The position numbers and the translations under genes were made by a program. From positions 547,484-611,483 of the forward strand of contig NZ_LRTV01000001.1 in the NCBI RefSeq assembly GCF_003408845.1: 64,000 bases of DNA, written 5' to 3'. The notes beneath the pieces were generated by a model. The model was not told the origin of the DNA. It did not search any database and saw nothing but the letters and a program-made list of their open reading frames with translations. Within the stretch, counting starts at the first letter, position 1. Each line of letters opens with the position of its first letter. Positions 27,130 to 35,854 of the stretch are shown here, in pieces. Source of the stretch: Gardnerella massiliensis (GTDB taxonomy: Bacteria; Actinomycetota; Actinomycetes; Actinomycetales; Bifidobacteriaceae).

Positions 27130-29085
27130 CTATTCCACAGTTACAGATTTGGCGAGATTTCGCGGCTTGTCGACGTCGTAACCTTTCAATTTCGCCATAT
27201 CCATAGCAAATAATTGCAACGCAACTACGTCAACAAGCGGACTTAAAAGCGTCGGGCACTCAGGTCTCCAGAACACAATATCCGCATATCTTGCAGCGTC
27301 CGGATCACCTTCTTCCGCAACCGCTATAGTAAACGCTCCGCGCGCTTTTACTTCTTCAATTCCAGAAATCACTTTCGCGTGCAAAACGTCGCGTCCGCGA
27401 GAAGACGGCACAATTACCACCACCGGCTCACCGGCATCAACCAGCGCAATCGGACCATGCTTAAGCTCGCCTGCTGCAAAACCTTCCGTAAACGTGTACG
27501 CAATTTCCTTAAGCTTCAGAGCGCCTTCCATAGCAACCGGGTACCCTACGTGACGACCCAAGAACAGGAAAGACTTAGCTTCCAACGTATGCTCAGCCGC
27601 TTTCATAATTGCGTCAGATTGAGTATCGAGAACCTGCTGGATTTTACTTGGCATAGTTTTAAGTTGCGCCACAATTTGCTGAATTTCGTCGCGATACATC
27701 GTGCCTTTTACTTGCGCCAAATAAAGACCAAGCATATAAGCTGCTACGATTTGCGCTACAAAAGCTTTCGTAGAAGCAACAGCAATTTCCGGACCAGCAT
27801 GCGTGTAAAGCACAGCATCGGATTCGCGCGGAATACTAGAACCCTGAGTATTACAAATTGCAAGCACACGACTTCCCTGCTCGCGCGCGTGACGCAAAGC
27901 CATAAGCGTATCCATTGTTTCGCCAGATTGCGAAATAGCAACAACCAACGTGCGATGCGTCAAAATAGGATCGCGGTAGCGAAACTCGTGCGCAAGCTCC
28001 ACCTCAACCGGCACACGCACCCAATGCTCAATCGCATATTTTGCAACCAAACCGGCGTAACTTGCCGTGCCGCAAGCAACCACAATAATCTTGTCAATCG
28101 CGCGCAACACATCCTGACCAATATGCACTTCGTCAAGAACAATATTTCCTTGCGCATCAAAACGACCGCGCAAAGTGTCGGCAACGGCGTGTGGATCTTC
28201 ATGAATTTCCTTATCCATAAAGGAATCCCAACCGCCTTTTTCAACAGCAGACGCATCCCAATCAACTGTAAAACACGTAGGATTTTCCACGACTTTGCCG
28301 TCAAAATCAGTAAGTAGCAAGCTAGCTTTACCATCGCCGTCAACATCGCCGTCAACAGCGCCGTCAACAGCGCCGTCAACAGCGCCGTCAATATTGCCAA
28401 TGCAAACAGCCTGATCTTGCCCGACTTCCAAAACACGATCCGTATAAGCTACAAAAGCAGCCACATCCGAACCCAAGAAGTACTCGCCCTCGCCAAGGCC
28501 CACAACCAGCGGCGAATCATGACGAACAGCAGCAACAATACCTGGCTGACGAACGTCCACAGCTAAAAGCGTAAAAGCACCCTTAAGCATTTTCGCAGTG
28601 CGACGAATAGCCGTAAACAAGTCCGGCTTACCGGTTTCTTCCACGATTTCGTTCGCGACCTTACCAAGCAATTTTGCCGCAACTTCCGTGTCAGTTTGGG
28701 AAGAAAACTCGTAGCCTTCTTCGTGAAGTTGCTCTTTTAATACCACAGCATTTTCAATAATACCGTTGTGAATAAGCGCGATTTTGCCGTCAGCACTCGT
28801 GTGAGGATGCGCGTTTACGTCGCAAGGAGCACCGTTAGTAGCCCAGCGAGTATGCCCAATTGCGGCACTCGCTTCCGGCATAGGATTTGCGCTAATATCT
28901 TCTCGCAATACTGCAAGACGACCTGCCTTCTTGCGCACAGCAACGCAATCCATTCCAGGAGCAACCAACGCCACACCTGAAGAATCATATCCGCGATACT
29001 CTAAACGCTCTAATCCACCTAAACAAACTTCCAAAGGTTTTGCGCAAACTTTTCCAAAACCTGCGTATCCTACAATGCCACACAT
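27130..29085 (-). CDS. glmS: Glutamine-fructose-6-phosphate aminotransferase GlmS
   Basis: It makes glucosamine 6-phosphate for cell-wall precursors. 651 residues, longer than the usual 600-630. The nucleophilic cysteine is residue 2 (MCGIVGYAGFG). HTRWATNGAP and HNGIIENA complete the glutaminase domain, and two SIS domains follow (VVACGTASYAG, SQSGETMDTL, FLGRHVGYPVAMEGALKLKEI). The C-terminus KPRNLAKSVTVE is canonical. An Asp-Gly-Ala-Val repeat (IDGAVDGAVDGAVDGDVDGD) encoded by 12-bp tandem DNA repeats at about 28332-28396 is inserted near residue 235. No glmS ribozyme was recognised upstream. Confidence 0.96.
   Translation of the reverse strand: MCGIVGYAGFGKVCAKPLEVCLGGLERLEYRGYDSSGVALVAPGMDCVAVRKKAGRLAVLREDISANPMPEASAAIGHTRWATNGAPCDVNAHPHTSADGKIALIHNGIIENAVVLKEQLHEEGYEFSSQTDTEVAAKLLGKVANEIVEETGKPDLFTAIRRTAKMLKGAFTLLAVDVRQPGIVAAVRHDSPLVVGLGEGEYFLGSDVAAFVAYTDRVLEVGQDQAVCIGNIDGAVDGAVDGAVDGDVDGDGKASLLLTDFDGKVVENPTCFTVDWDASAVEKGGWDSFMDKEIHEDPHAVADTLRGRFDAQGNIVLDEVHIGQDVLRAIDKIIVVACGTASYAGLVAKYAIEHWVRVPVEVELAHEFRYRDPILTHRTLVVAISQSGETMDTLMALRHAREQGSRVLAICNTQGSSIPRESDAVLYTHAGPEIAVASTKAFVAQIVAAYMLGLYLAQVKGTMYRDEIQQIVAQLKTMPSKIQQVLDTQSDAIMKAAEHTLEAKSFLFLGRHVGYPVAMEGALKLKEIAYTFTEGFAAGELKHGPIALVDAGEPVVVIVPSSRGRDVLHAKVISGIEEVKARGAFTIAVAEEGDPDAARYADIVFWRPECPTLLSPLVDVVALQLFAMDMAKLKGYDVDKPRNLAKSVTVE
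28332..28396. repeat. 12-bp coding tandem repeat within glmS
   Basis: Five copies of GCCGTCAACAGC-type units encode the DGAV repeats in the glutaminase domain of GlmS. The length is a multiple of three, so copy changes stay in frame. Confidence 0.88.
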
Positions 29086-29262
29086 AATCTTCTATTGTAC
29101 GATATGCGAGCGAGCGCACGCCAGAGACGCACATAACAACACGCAAAAAAGTGATGCAAGTTACGCCTAAATTTGCGCAAGTTACGCCTAACGCTGGTTA
29201 AGTTGATTAAGTTACGTATAGCGCTACTTAAGTTACGTTTAACGTATAGTGCTGCGCAAGTT

Positions 29263-30081
29263 TTATAAAACGTGCTGCAGAAAATCTTGGAAACGCTCAG
29301 TTTGTGGATTCGTAATAATATCAGCCGTGCCCTGCTCAACTATGACGCCACCATCCATGAACACAACTTGATCCGCGACTTCGCGCGCAAAACCAATCTC
29401 GTGCGTTACTACAATCATCGTCATGCCGTCTTTTGCAAGATCGCGCATAACGTTAAGCACTTCGCCAACAAGCTCCGGGTCGAGCGCAGAAGTAGGCTCA
29501 TCAAACAGCATAATCTCCGGCTTCATAGCAAGCGCACGCGCAATAGCCACACGCTGCTGCTGACCGCCGGAAAGCTCCGCCGGGTAATGATTCATGCGCT
29601 CAGCCATACCAACGCGTTTAAGCTCTTCAACAGCTAAGTCGTGCGCTTCTTGAGTGTTCATACGCAATACGTGCACAGGCGCTTCCATAACGTTTTCCAA
29701 AGCCGTCATGTGAGGGAAAAGATTAAAACGCTGAAAAACCATACCGAGTTTCGCACGCTGTTGAGCAATCTCTTTATCGTTAAGCGCTTGTAAACACTGC
29801 TTTCCTTTACGCGTCACTTGCTTTACACCAATACGCTCGCCATAAATGCTTATACTTCCCGCAGTCAACGTTTCAAGTTGGTTAATTAAGCGCAAAAGCG
29901 TGGATTTTCCAGATCCGGAAGGCCCTAACATTACCGTTACGCTACCCGGGTTTACTTCCATAGTAATGCCGTTTAATACTTGCAAGTTACCAAATGATTT
30001 GTGCACGTCCTTAATTACGACTGCCGGAACGTTTGCTGCTGGAACGTTTGCTTCCGGAACGTTTGCTGCTGTATTTGTCAT
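29263..30081 (-). CDS. Polar amino-acid ABC transporter ATP-binding protein
   Basis: 272 residues, GlnQ/HisP-like. Walker A is GPSGSGKST, the Q-loop region [18 protein letters not shown] is diagnostic of the polar amino-acid group, the signature is [10 protein letters not shown], and Walker B is [14 protein letters not shown] 20-residue N-terminal extension has three near-copies of A/E-ANVP. It completes an importer with the permease (30206-31234) and lipoprotein (31398-32324). A 13-bp repeat array lies directly upstream of its start. Confidence 0.93.
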   Translation of the reverse strand: MTNTAANVPEANVPAANVPAVVIKDVHKSFGNLQVLNGITMEVNPGSVTVMLGPSGSGKSTLLRLINQLETLTAGSISIYGERIGVKQVTRKGKQCLQALNDKEIAQQRAKLGMVFQRFNLFPHMTALENVMEAPVHVLRMNTQEAHDLAVEELKRVGMAERMNHYPAELSGGQQQRVAIARALAMKPEIMLFDEPTSALDPELVGEVLNVMRDLAKDGMTMIVVTHEIGFAREVADQVVFMDGGVIVEQGTADIITNPQTERFQDFLQHVL

Positions 30082-30101
30082 CTTTCAAAATCCAATCTAA
30101 C

Positions 30102-30191
30102 CGTTATTTCGCTACGTTATTTCGCTACGTTATTTCGCTACGTTATTTCGCTACGTTATTTCGCTACGTTATTTCGCTACGTTATTTCGCT
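30102..30191. repeat. Seven perfect 13-bp tandem repeats
   Basis: The unit CGTTATTTCGCTA starts at 30102 and recurs every 13 bases to 30180. It fills the gap between the amino-acid permease stop and the ATPase start, 21 bases before the ATPase start codon. Perfect identity suggests recent expansion, and copy number could change spacing or translation of the ATPase. Confidence 0.95.
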
Positions 30192-30205
30192 TTATTAAGT
30201 ACTTA

Positions 30206-31234
30206 TTAAGCATTAAAACCGAGCATAGTAGCGTCGTTACGTCCTTTAACATTCTTTTGTTGAGCATGCAAAGACTGGTCGCCGCGCTGACCTTTATCAG
30301 TGTCTAACTGAGCATGTTTCACAATATCTCGCGCTTCAAAGCCCTTGCCAAAATGCTTCTCCAACATAGATTGCAAAACCATCAGAATAGAAGTAATAAC
30401 CAAATACCAAATACTCGCCACAAGAAGCAACGGAATAGGCTTATAAATACGATTAGCTATAGCATTCGTAGCAAACTGAAGCTCCAGCGTAAACGGTACT
30501 GCAAGAACCAAAGAAGTAGTTTTCAACATGCCAATAGTTTCGTTTCCAAGCGGCGGCACAATAATGCGCATTGCCTGCGGAAGAATCACTCGCCTCATCG
30601 TTAAAGCTCTACCCATGCCAAGCGCCTGAGCCGCCTCAACCTGGCCCACGTCGACAGCTTCCAAACCAGCTCGCACAATTTCCGACAAGTACGCTGCTTC
30701 GTTCAGCGACAAGCCCACAACAGCCGCCGTCAGCGAAGTCATAATTACATTAGAATCAATAGACCAAAACTCTATGGATGTAAACGGAATACCAATGCTC
30801 AATCGCGGCACAAGCACCGCAAACATACCCCAAAACACGAGCTGCGTGTACACAGGCGTGCCACGGAAGAACCAAATAAAGAACCAGCTCACACCGCGAA
30901 GAACCGGGTTTACTGACTTTCGCATCATCGCTAAGCCTATGGCGAGTACGATAGCAATCACCATAGCGAGTAGCGTAAGGAGTAACGTCCAGCCAATACC
31001 GGTAAGTACGTTGTCGCTTATAAGATACACGCCTACTACTTGCCATTCAAATCGCGGATTCGTAATGATGCTGTACAGTAGCGAGCACGCTAGGATTGCG
31101 ACGATTATGCCAGCTACGATTGGTCCCGGTTTTGCTACCGGCAAAATATGTTCAGCTTGGGACTTTCCGAACTGGGCTTTTTCGTACTGAGACTTTCCGT
31201 ACGGAATTGTGGAAGATTTCTTAAAAGAGTCCAA
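30206..31234 (-). CDS. Polar amino-acid ABC transporter permease (HisM/GlnP family)
   Basis: About 342 residues. A 50-residue cytoplasmic N-terminus rich in K, S and Q (IPYGKSQYEKAQFGKSQAEH) precedes the first membrane helix. The permease core has LTGIGWTLLLTLLAM, FFRGTPVYTQLVFW, LNEAAYLSEIVRAGLEAVD and the EAA loop QVEAAQALGMGRALTMRRVI. The reading frame opens further upstream, but a TTG at 31234 lies six bases after AGGGAG and is the best start; no ATG fits. It is the middle gene of the SBP-permease-ATPase cluster. Confidence 0.9.
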   Translation of the reverse strand: MDSFKKSSTIPYGKSQYEKAQFGKSQAEHILPVAKPGPIVAGIIVAILACSLLYSIITNPRFEWQVVGVYLISDNVLTGIGWTLLLTLLAMVIAIVLAIGLAMMRKSVNPVLRGVSWFFIWFFRGTPVYTQLVFWGMFAVLVPRLSIGIPFTSIEFWSIDSNVIMTSLTAAVVGLSLNEAAYLSEIVRAGLEAVDVGQVEAAQALGMGRALTMRRVILPQAMRIIVPPLGNETIGMLKTTSLVLAVPFTLELQFATNAIANRIYKPIPLLLVASIWYLVITSILMVLQSMLEKHFGKGFEARDIVKHAQLDTDKGQRGDQSLHAQQKNVKGRNDATMLGFNA

Positions 31235-31397
31235 CTTATGCTCCCTGTAAATACGTTTATTTTGATACAAGTATAGTAAAACGAAACAATCTGAGCCACG
31301 AGAAAAGTCGTGACTCAGAATAGAAATCAAAATTTATGGAGAGACGCGAATCAAACACTCAATCAAACGCGAATCAAACGCGCAATCAAACACGCAA

Positions 31398-32324
31398 TCA
31401 GACCTGCGGATTTACTACCGTCTTTTCAATTGCTACGTCTTCCACGCCCCACTTCTTCAAAATCTCCTTATAAACACCGGACTTCATCAGCTTATCAATG
31501 CCAGCTTTTACAGCCTTCAGCATTGCAGTGTCGCCCTTCTTAACTGCTGCACCCATTGGTTCGGAATCCTTGCTGTTTTCGAGGATTTCGAGCTTACCAG
31601 GATTCTTAACAGCAGCGTAACCAGCAACCGGAGTATCGGCATACATAACGTCAGCGCGACCGGAAAGAAGTGCGGTGGTTGCGTCAGTCTGTTCCTTGAA
31701 GCTCATGATTTCTAGCGGCTTATCGTTATTTGCAGCGCACTGTTTCTTAGCTTCTTCCATAATTGGTTCGCCGACGGTGCCAGTTTCCAAAGTTACTTTT
31801 TTGCCGCAAAGATTCTTTGTATCTACCTTAGTAGGATTGCCTTTGCGCACTTCGAAAGACAAGCCCGCGTTTGCGTAAGCAATAAAATCTACTGACTTCA
31901 TACGTTCAGCATTAACAGTAAAGCCGGAAATACCAACGTTATATTTGCTGCCGATTGCAGGAATAATAGAATCGAACTGAGCGTGCATAATTTTTGCGTT
32001 CAATCCCATTACTTTTGCCAAGGCTTTAGAAAAGTCGATTTCGTAACCAACTGGAGTCTTGCCGTCTGCTGCAAAGAACTCTGCAGGAGCGTAGCTCACG
32101 TTGACGCCGACGGTCAGCTCACCAGTCTTCTTAACTGCTTCTGGAACTAATGCCGCTACTGCATCGTCCTTCTGAACTTTGCTTACGTCGTAGCTACGTG
32201 CAATATCTGGATCAGATGCTTTGGAATCAGCAGGTCCGCAGGCAGCGACGCTACCGATTAATACCAAAGACGCAATAGCTGCAATAGACTTAATGTACTT
32301 AGTAGACTTAGTAGACTTGAACAT
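31398..32324 (-). CDS. Polar amino-acid-binding lipoprotein (SBP family 3)
   Basis: 308 residues. The signal peptide ends in the lipobox GSVAAC (Cys29). SBP family 3 motifs are LTVGVNVSYAPAEFFAADGK, GYEIDFSKALAKVMG, SGFTVNAERMKSVDF and ALLSGRADVMYADTPVAGY. The exact amino acid cannot be inferred. The start has GGAGAAG. It is the first gene of the importer cluster and lies just downstream of the 32.5-32.85 kb repeat cluster. Confidence 0.93.
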   Translation of the reverse strand: MFKSTKSTKYIKSIAAIASLVLIGSVAACGPADSKASDPDIARSYDVSKVQKDDAVAALVPEAVKKTGELTVGVNVSYAPAEFFAADGKTPVGYEIDFSKALAKVMGLNAKIMHAQFDSIIPAIGSKYNVGISGFTVNAERMKSVDFIAYANAGLSFEVRKGNPTKVDTKNLCGKKVTLETGTVGEPIMEEAKKQCAANNDKPLEIMSFKEQTDATTALLSGRADVMYADTPVAGYAAVKNPGKLEILENSKDSEPMGAAVKKGDTAMLKAVKAGIDKLMKSGVYKEILKKWGVEDVAIEKTVVNPQV

Positions 32325-32551
32325 TTTTCTTCTCCTAAAAGTATTTAAAATTTATAATTTGCATTGATGTGTATAACTATACACGACAACCCTACTATTT
32401 TCGCAACTATTTATGCAAAATATGTATATACAGAGATAAGTATGCTGTTTATTAGTGAAATACTTGGCTTTTTGCGAAAACCTAACGCATATTATTCGCA
32501 ATACTGAATATTATACGGCGTGTCGCTTTATTCGCGCGAGAGTTTTGGTGC

Positions 32552-32584
32552 TTTTATGGAACATTTGCGGGAGTTTTTTCTCCG
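32552..32584. repeat. Single family D repeat, inverted
   Basis: TTTTATGGAACATTTGCGGG followed by AGTTTTTTCTCCG is the reverse complement of the family D unit at 19585-19610. It stands alone here, next to an arrays A/B-type unit and array C. Confidence 0.75.
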
Positions 32585-32591
32585 AGGTTTG

Positions 32592-32663
32592 CGCTGACGA
32601 CTGCGCGAGGGTCCGAAGAACGGGATTAAGAGACCCTAACGCAGCGCGACGACCTGCCTGAGC
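32592..32663. repeat. Single unit related to arrays A and B
   Basis: On the minus strand, CTGCGTTAGGGT is followed by CTCTTAATCCCGTTCTTCGG and ACCCTCGCGCAG. That is the array B spacer (ATCCCGTT) with yet another complementary arm pair (AGGGT/ACCCT). The outer end GCGCTCAGGCAGGTCGTCGCGC is shared with the dispersed multi-hairpin element. Confidence 0.75.
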
Positions 32664-32675
32664 GCTTGTTCCTTT

Positions 32676-32858
32676 ACACGCACGTAAAGTTTCTGTCGCT
32701 TTTCAGCGAGATTCCGACATTTACTGTACACGCGCGTAAAGTTTCTGTCACTTTTTGGCGATATTTCGACATTTCCTATACACGCACGTAAAGTTTCTGT
32801 CGCTTTTAAGTGAGATTCCGACATTTACTGTACGTGGCTGTAAAGTTTTTGTCGCTTT
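32676..32858. repeat. Hairpin array C: four units at 52-bp period
   Basis: GTAAAGTTTCTGTCGCTTTT recurs with GTAAAG at 32684, 32736, 32788 and 32839-32840. Each unit carries AGCGAGATTCCGACATTTAC, which pairs with the first half (GTAAA/TTTAC, TGTCG/CGACA, AGCG/CGCT). It lies downstream of smpB. A single diverged unit is at about 50613-50680. The rest of the 32325-32858 gap has no gene. Confidence 0.88.
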
Positions 32859-33356
32859 TTAGTCAATACTTCTAGAACGCAAGTTTCTGTAACGCATAGC
32901 GCGCAACGCCTCGCGCTTATCCTGCTCCTCGCGCAACGCTTGACGCTTATCAAACTCCTTCTTACCGCGAGCAAGAGCAATCTCAACCTTCACGTAACTT
33001 CCCTTAAAATACAGCCGCAAAGGAACAACAGTGTAACCTTTGGCCTCAGTTTGCCTAGAAAGCTTAGCGATTTGCGCAGCGTGAAGAAGCAGCTTGCGTT
33101 TGCGCTTTGGAGCATGATTGTTCCACGTGCCGTTCAAATACTCGGGAATATTTGCGCCTTCAAGCCACATCTCGCCGCGACGATCAATATTGACAAACGA
33201 TTCGGCTAAGGAAGCTCGCCCTTCGCGCAACGACTTTACTTCCGTTCCCGTTAAAGCAAGACCGGCCTCGTAACAATCTTCAATAGCATAATCGTGATGC
33301 GCCTTACGATTTTGAGCAACCGTAACCGTACCATCTTGAGCAGGCTTATGGACCAT
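32859..33356 (-). CDS. smpB: SsrA-binding protein SmpB
   Basis: It binds tmRNA for ribosome rescue. 165 residues from the ATG at 33356 (GGGGGTG upstream; the longer frame to 33410 has no support). Motifs are QNRKAHHDYAIEDCYEAGL, LTGTEVKSLREGRASLAESFV, HAPKRKRKLLLH and the basic C-terminal tail GKKEFDKRQALREEQ, which enters the mRNA channel. tmRNA itself was looked for nearby and not found. It lies 70 bases after the CHAP hydrolase gene, in the ftsE-ftsX-CHAP-smpB order seen in related actinobacteria. Confidence 0.96.
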   Translation of the reverse strand: MVHKPAQDGTVTVAQNRKAHHDYAIEDCYEAGLALTGTEVKSLREGRASLAESFVNIDRRGEMWLEGANIPEYLNGTWNNHAPKRKRKLLLHAAQIAKLSRQTEAKGYTVVPLRLYFKGSYVKVEIALARGKKEFDKRQALREEQDKREALRAMRYRNLRSRSID

Positions 33357-33426
33357 AACACCCCCATACACAAATCTCAATGTGCGAAACGCAACAAAAT
33401 AGCGATGCAATTAGTAGTGCTAATTT

Positions 33427-34836
33427 CTAGTAGTGCACATATTCGTAGGCACCAGGATTATGAATGGTTTCGTAAGCTGGGAACGTTGGGAAGCCAACGC
33501 CACCTTCAGAAATCAGCACAGAACCATCCGCATTCACACGCTCAACAACCGCCACATGCCCGTACTGCCAATCAGCATTCCACGTGCCAGCACTCTGACC
33601 TCGAGCAAACACCATCACCGCGCCAACATGCGGCGTGCGATTTACCAAATATCCCAAACGACGGCCGGAATTAGCCCAGTCCGCACCATTACCCATAAAG
33701 GAGCCGACAGGAAGACCGAGCTGCGTACGACGCAAATAAGCCCACAATGTGCACTGACGAGCAGGATATGCAGTACCGCCAACAGAATTGCCGGTATTGT
33801 GACCGTAGCAGAAGTTGGAACGCTCAGGGCAATTACCAGGAACCGTATAAGACATGCCGTTAGCAGCACCGTTAGAAAGCGGCATAGGAGGAAGCGACAC
33901 GTTGCCGCCAAATCCGCCGCCCCTCACCTGCTGACGGTTGCCAGAATTAGGATTGGCGCGCGCAACAGCTTTATTAGCAAGAGCGCGAGCCTGAGCATCA
34001 ATCGCAGACTTCATAGCAATAATTTCCGCGGCTTCTCGAGCGGACTGAGAAGTTAAACTCCCCTTCTGACTCTCCAATTGCTTGCGAATATTCTCACCCT
34101 GATCACGTAAACTCTGCAAGGCTTTCTTGCGATCGTTAGCAGCCTTAGCAGCAACCTGCGCACTTTGAGCCTGCACATCCGCTTGCTGCTTGAGCTTGGC
34201 AATTTCCGTTTCAATAGCAGCCAAACGTTGGCGACGGTTCATAGAAGTGTTCAACTTTACTGCAGCATCATTGGCAGCGTTAGCTTCACTACGTGCAACA
34301 GCCGCCTCTGATTGTAACTTGCCAACAAACTGTTCAGTAGTAGTAGATTTCGTAACAATATTCATAATGTCGGAAGCTTGAGAACCGTGGAAGCTATTAC
34401 GAGCAAGTTGCGCAACCGCAGCCTTAGCATCATCAAAATCTACACCAGTTTTTTTAATTTTCTCTTCCAAGTCACGCTTATCTTTTTGAGCTGATTCCAA
34501 ACGCAGCTGAGTGGATTCAGCAAGGCTAAGAGCCTGAGCCGCTTGTTCGTCAGCCTGTTGCGCTGCACGAATTTGATTAGGAATTTGGCGCTCGTTTAAA
34601 TCATTCAGCTCAAGAATCTTATTCGCTAACTGCTTATTCACGCCCGCAAGCTGACGTTTCAAATTCTCATTATGCTGAACTTTACGGTTATAATCGTTCA
34701 TATTTACCGCATGCGCAGTAGGTGCAACCATCAACGAACCAACCACACTAGCAAGCATCATCATGCCAGCAACTAGTAAACTCATTATTGTATGAGTGCG
34801 CCGAATTGCGACTACGCCACGTCGAGCCTCGCTCAT
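33427..34836 (-). CDS. Secreted coiled-coil CHAP-domain peptidoglycan hydrolase (PcsB-like architecture)
   Basis: 469 residues. The signal peptide ends near PTAHA. A long coiled-coil (about residues 45-290, rich in Q, A, K and E) follows, then a Gly/Asn/Pro linker. The C-terminal CHAP domain has the catalytic cysteine in ARQCTLWAYLRRT and the histidine in WQYGHVAVVERV. The layout is that of PcsB/RipC-type hydrolases gated by FtsEX, and the gene is 94 bases downstream of ftsX. The neighbourhood therefore supports a role in daughter-cell separation; the interaction itself is inferred. Confidence 0.9.
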   Translation of the reverse strand: MSEARRGVVAIRRTHTIMSLLVAGMMMLASVVGSLMVAPTAHAVNMNDYNRKVQHNENLKRQLAGVNKQLANKILELNDLNERQIPNQIRAAQQADEQAAQALSLAESTQLRLESAQKDKRDLEEKIKKTGVDFDDAKAAVAQLARNSFHGSQASDIMNIVTKSTTTEQFVGKLQSEAAVARSEANAANDAAVKLNTSMNRRQRLAAIETEIAKLKQQADVQAQSAQVAAKAANDRKKALQSLRDQGENIRKQLESQKGSLTSQSAREAAEIIAMKSAIDAQARALANKAVARANPNSGNRQQVRGGGFGGNVSLPPMPLSNGAANGMSYTVPGNCPERSNFCYGHNTGNSVGGTAYPARQCTLWAYLRRTQLGLPVGSFMGNGADWANSGRRLGYLVNRTPHVGAVMVFARGQSAGTWNADWQYGHVAVVERVNADGSVLISEGGVGFPTFPAYETIHNPGAYEYVHY

Positions 34837-34930
34837 ATCACTTCCCTTTCAACATCACTACTGCGAATTATAGCGTTAAATAAGCAGCCACGCGAGTTAA
34901 GCCATTGTATTATCCGTTTTTAAGCCGTAT

Positions 34931-35854
34931 TTAAGCCTTCAAGTAGCGTCTCAACGCAACAGCAGAAGCAATTACCGACAATACAACAGCACCCGCTACC
35001 AGCATAGGAACGCACAACCAAACGGTAGATTGCGTCACAAACGGCATCCAACGCACGTTTTGCGCAAGCCAATCTGTTACGAAAACCTTAACAACTAAGC
35101 TCAACGCGCCGCCTGCAAGCAAAGAACCAGCACACGAAGCGAACGCACCCTCAAGTATAAACGGCATACGAATTGTCCAGTTGGAAGCACCAACCAAACG
35201 CATAATTTCAGTTTCTTGACGACGGCTTGCAGCAGACATACGAATCGTAGTACCAGTAAGCATAATAGCAACTACAACCATAACCGCAGCAAGCACAATC
35301 GTTACCGCAGTAGCACGATTGAGCACGTTAAAAACGGGATCGAAAATCTGACGCTGATCTACAACTTCTTCAACGCCGTCACGCCCAGAAAGTACTTCTG
35401 AAACGACTTGATACTTCATAGGATTCGTAAGCTTTAAACGAAGCGAATCCTGCATATCTGCCGCTGTCAACGTGCGGCCTTGGTACATTCCGTTAGGATA
35501 CTGTTTTAAGAAAGTATTTTTGTAGAATTCGTTACGACTTACATACGTTATGTTGGAAACGTCGTCGCCTAACTCTTGGTGAATAATATGCTCAAGCTTC
35601 ACGATCTCAGCATTGGTAGGAGCTTTTCCGGCAGCGCACGAAGGTGACTGACTCGTACCATCCGGACACAGCCACGCAACAACCTCCACCTTGTCGTACC
35701 AGTCGCCTTTTGCTTTAGTAATCTGCGCTTGCATGAGCACCGAGGCGCCAATAAACAGGAATGAAATAAAGGTCACGAGCATGACTGAAAGAATCATCGA
35801 AACGTTGCGGCGTAAGCTAATGCAAGTTTCGGAAAAAATGAATCGTAAACGCAT
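34931..35854 (-). CDS. ftsX: Cell-division protein FtsX
   Basis: This membrane partner of FtsE has 307 residues and four predicted helices. The large extracellular loop (about residues 45-175) in relatives contacts septal hydrolases. Family motifs are FIFSETCISLRRNVSMILSV at the start and ETEIMRLVGASNWTIRMPFILEG after the loop. Its ATG overlaps the ftsE stop (TAATG), indicating coupling, with GGAG inside the ftsE end. The CHAP hydrolase gene follows. Confidence 0.94.
   Translation of the reverse strand: MRLRFIFSETCISLRRNVSMILSVMLVTFISFLFIGASVLMQAQITKAKGDWYDKVEVVAWLCPDGTSQSPSCAAGKAPTNAEIVKLEHIIHQELGDDVSNITYVSRNEFYKNTFLKQYPNGMYQGRTLTAADMQDSLRLKLTNPMKYQVVSEVLSGRDGVEEVVDQRQIFDPVFNVLNRATAVTIVLAAVMVVVAIMLTGTTIRMSAASRRQETEIMRLVGASNWTIRMPFILEGAFASCAGSLLAGGALSLVVKVFVTDWLAQNVRWMPFVTQSTVWLCVPMLVAGAVVLSVIASAVALRRYLKA

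Noticed and set aside
29086-29262. glmS ribozyme or other riboswitch upstream of glmS
   Set aside because: The gap holds short TTAAGTTACG repeats and no recognisable ribozyme core; the ATPase gene of the amino-acid importer ends directly upstream.
32325-33430. tmRNA (ssrA) near smpB
   Set aside because: The regions flanking smpB were read for tRNA-like ends and a tag frame; only repeat units were found.
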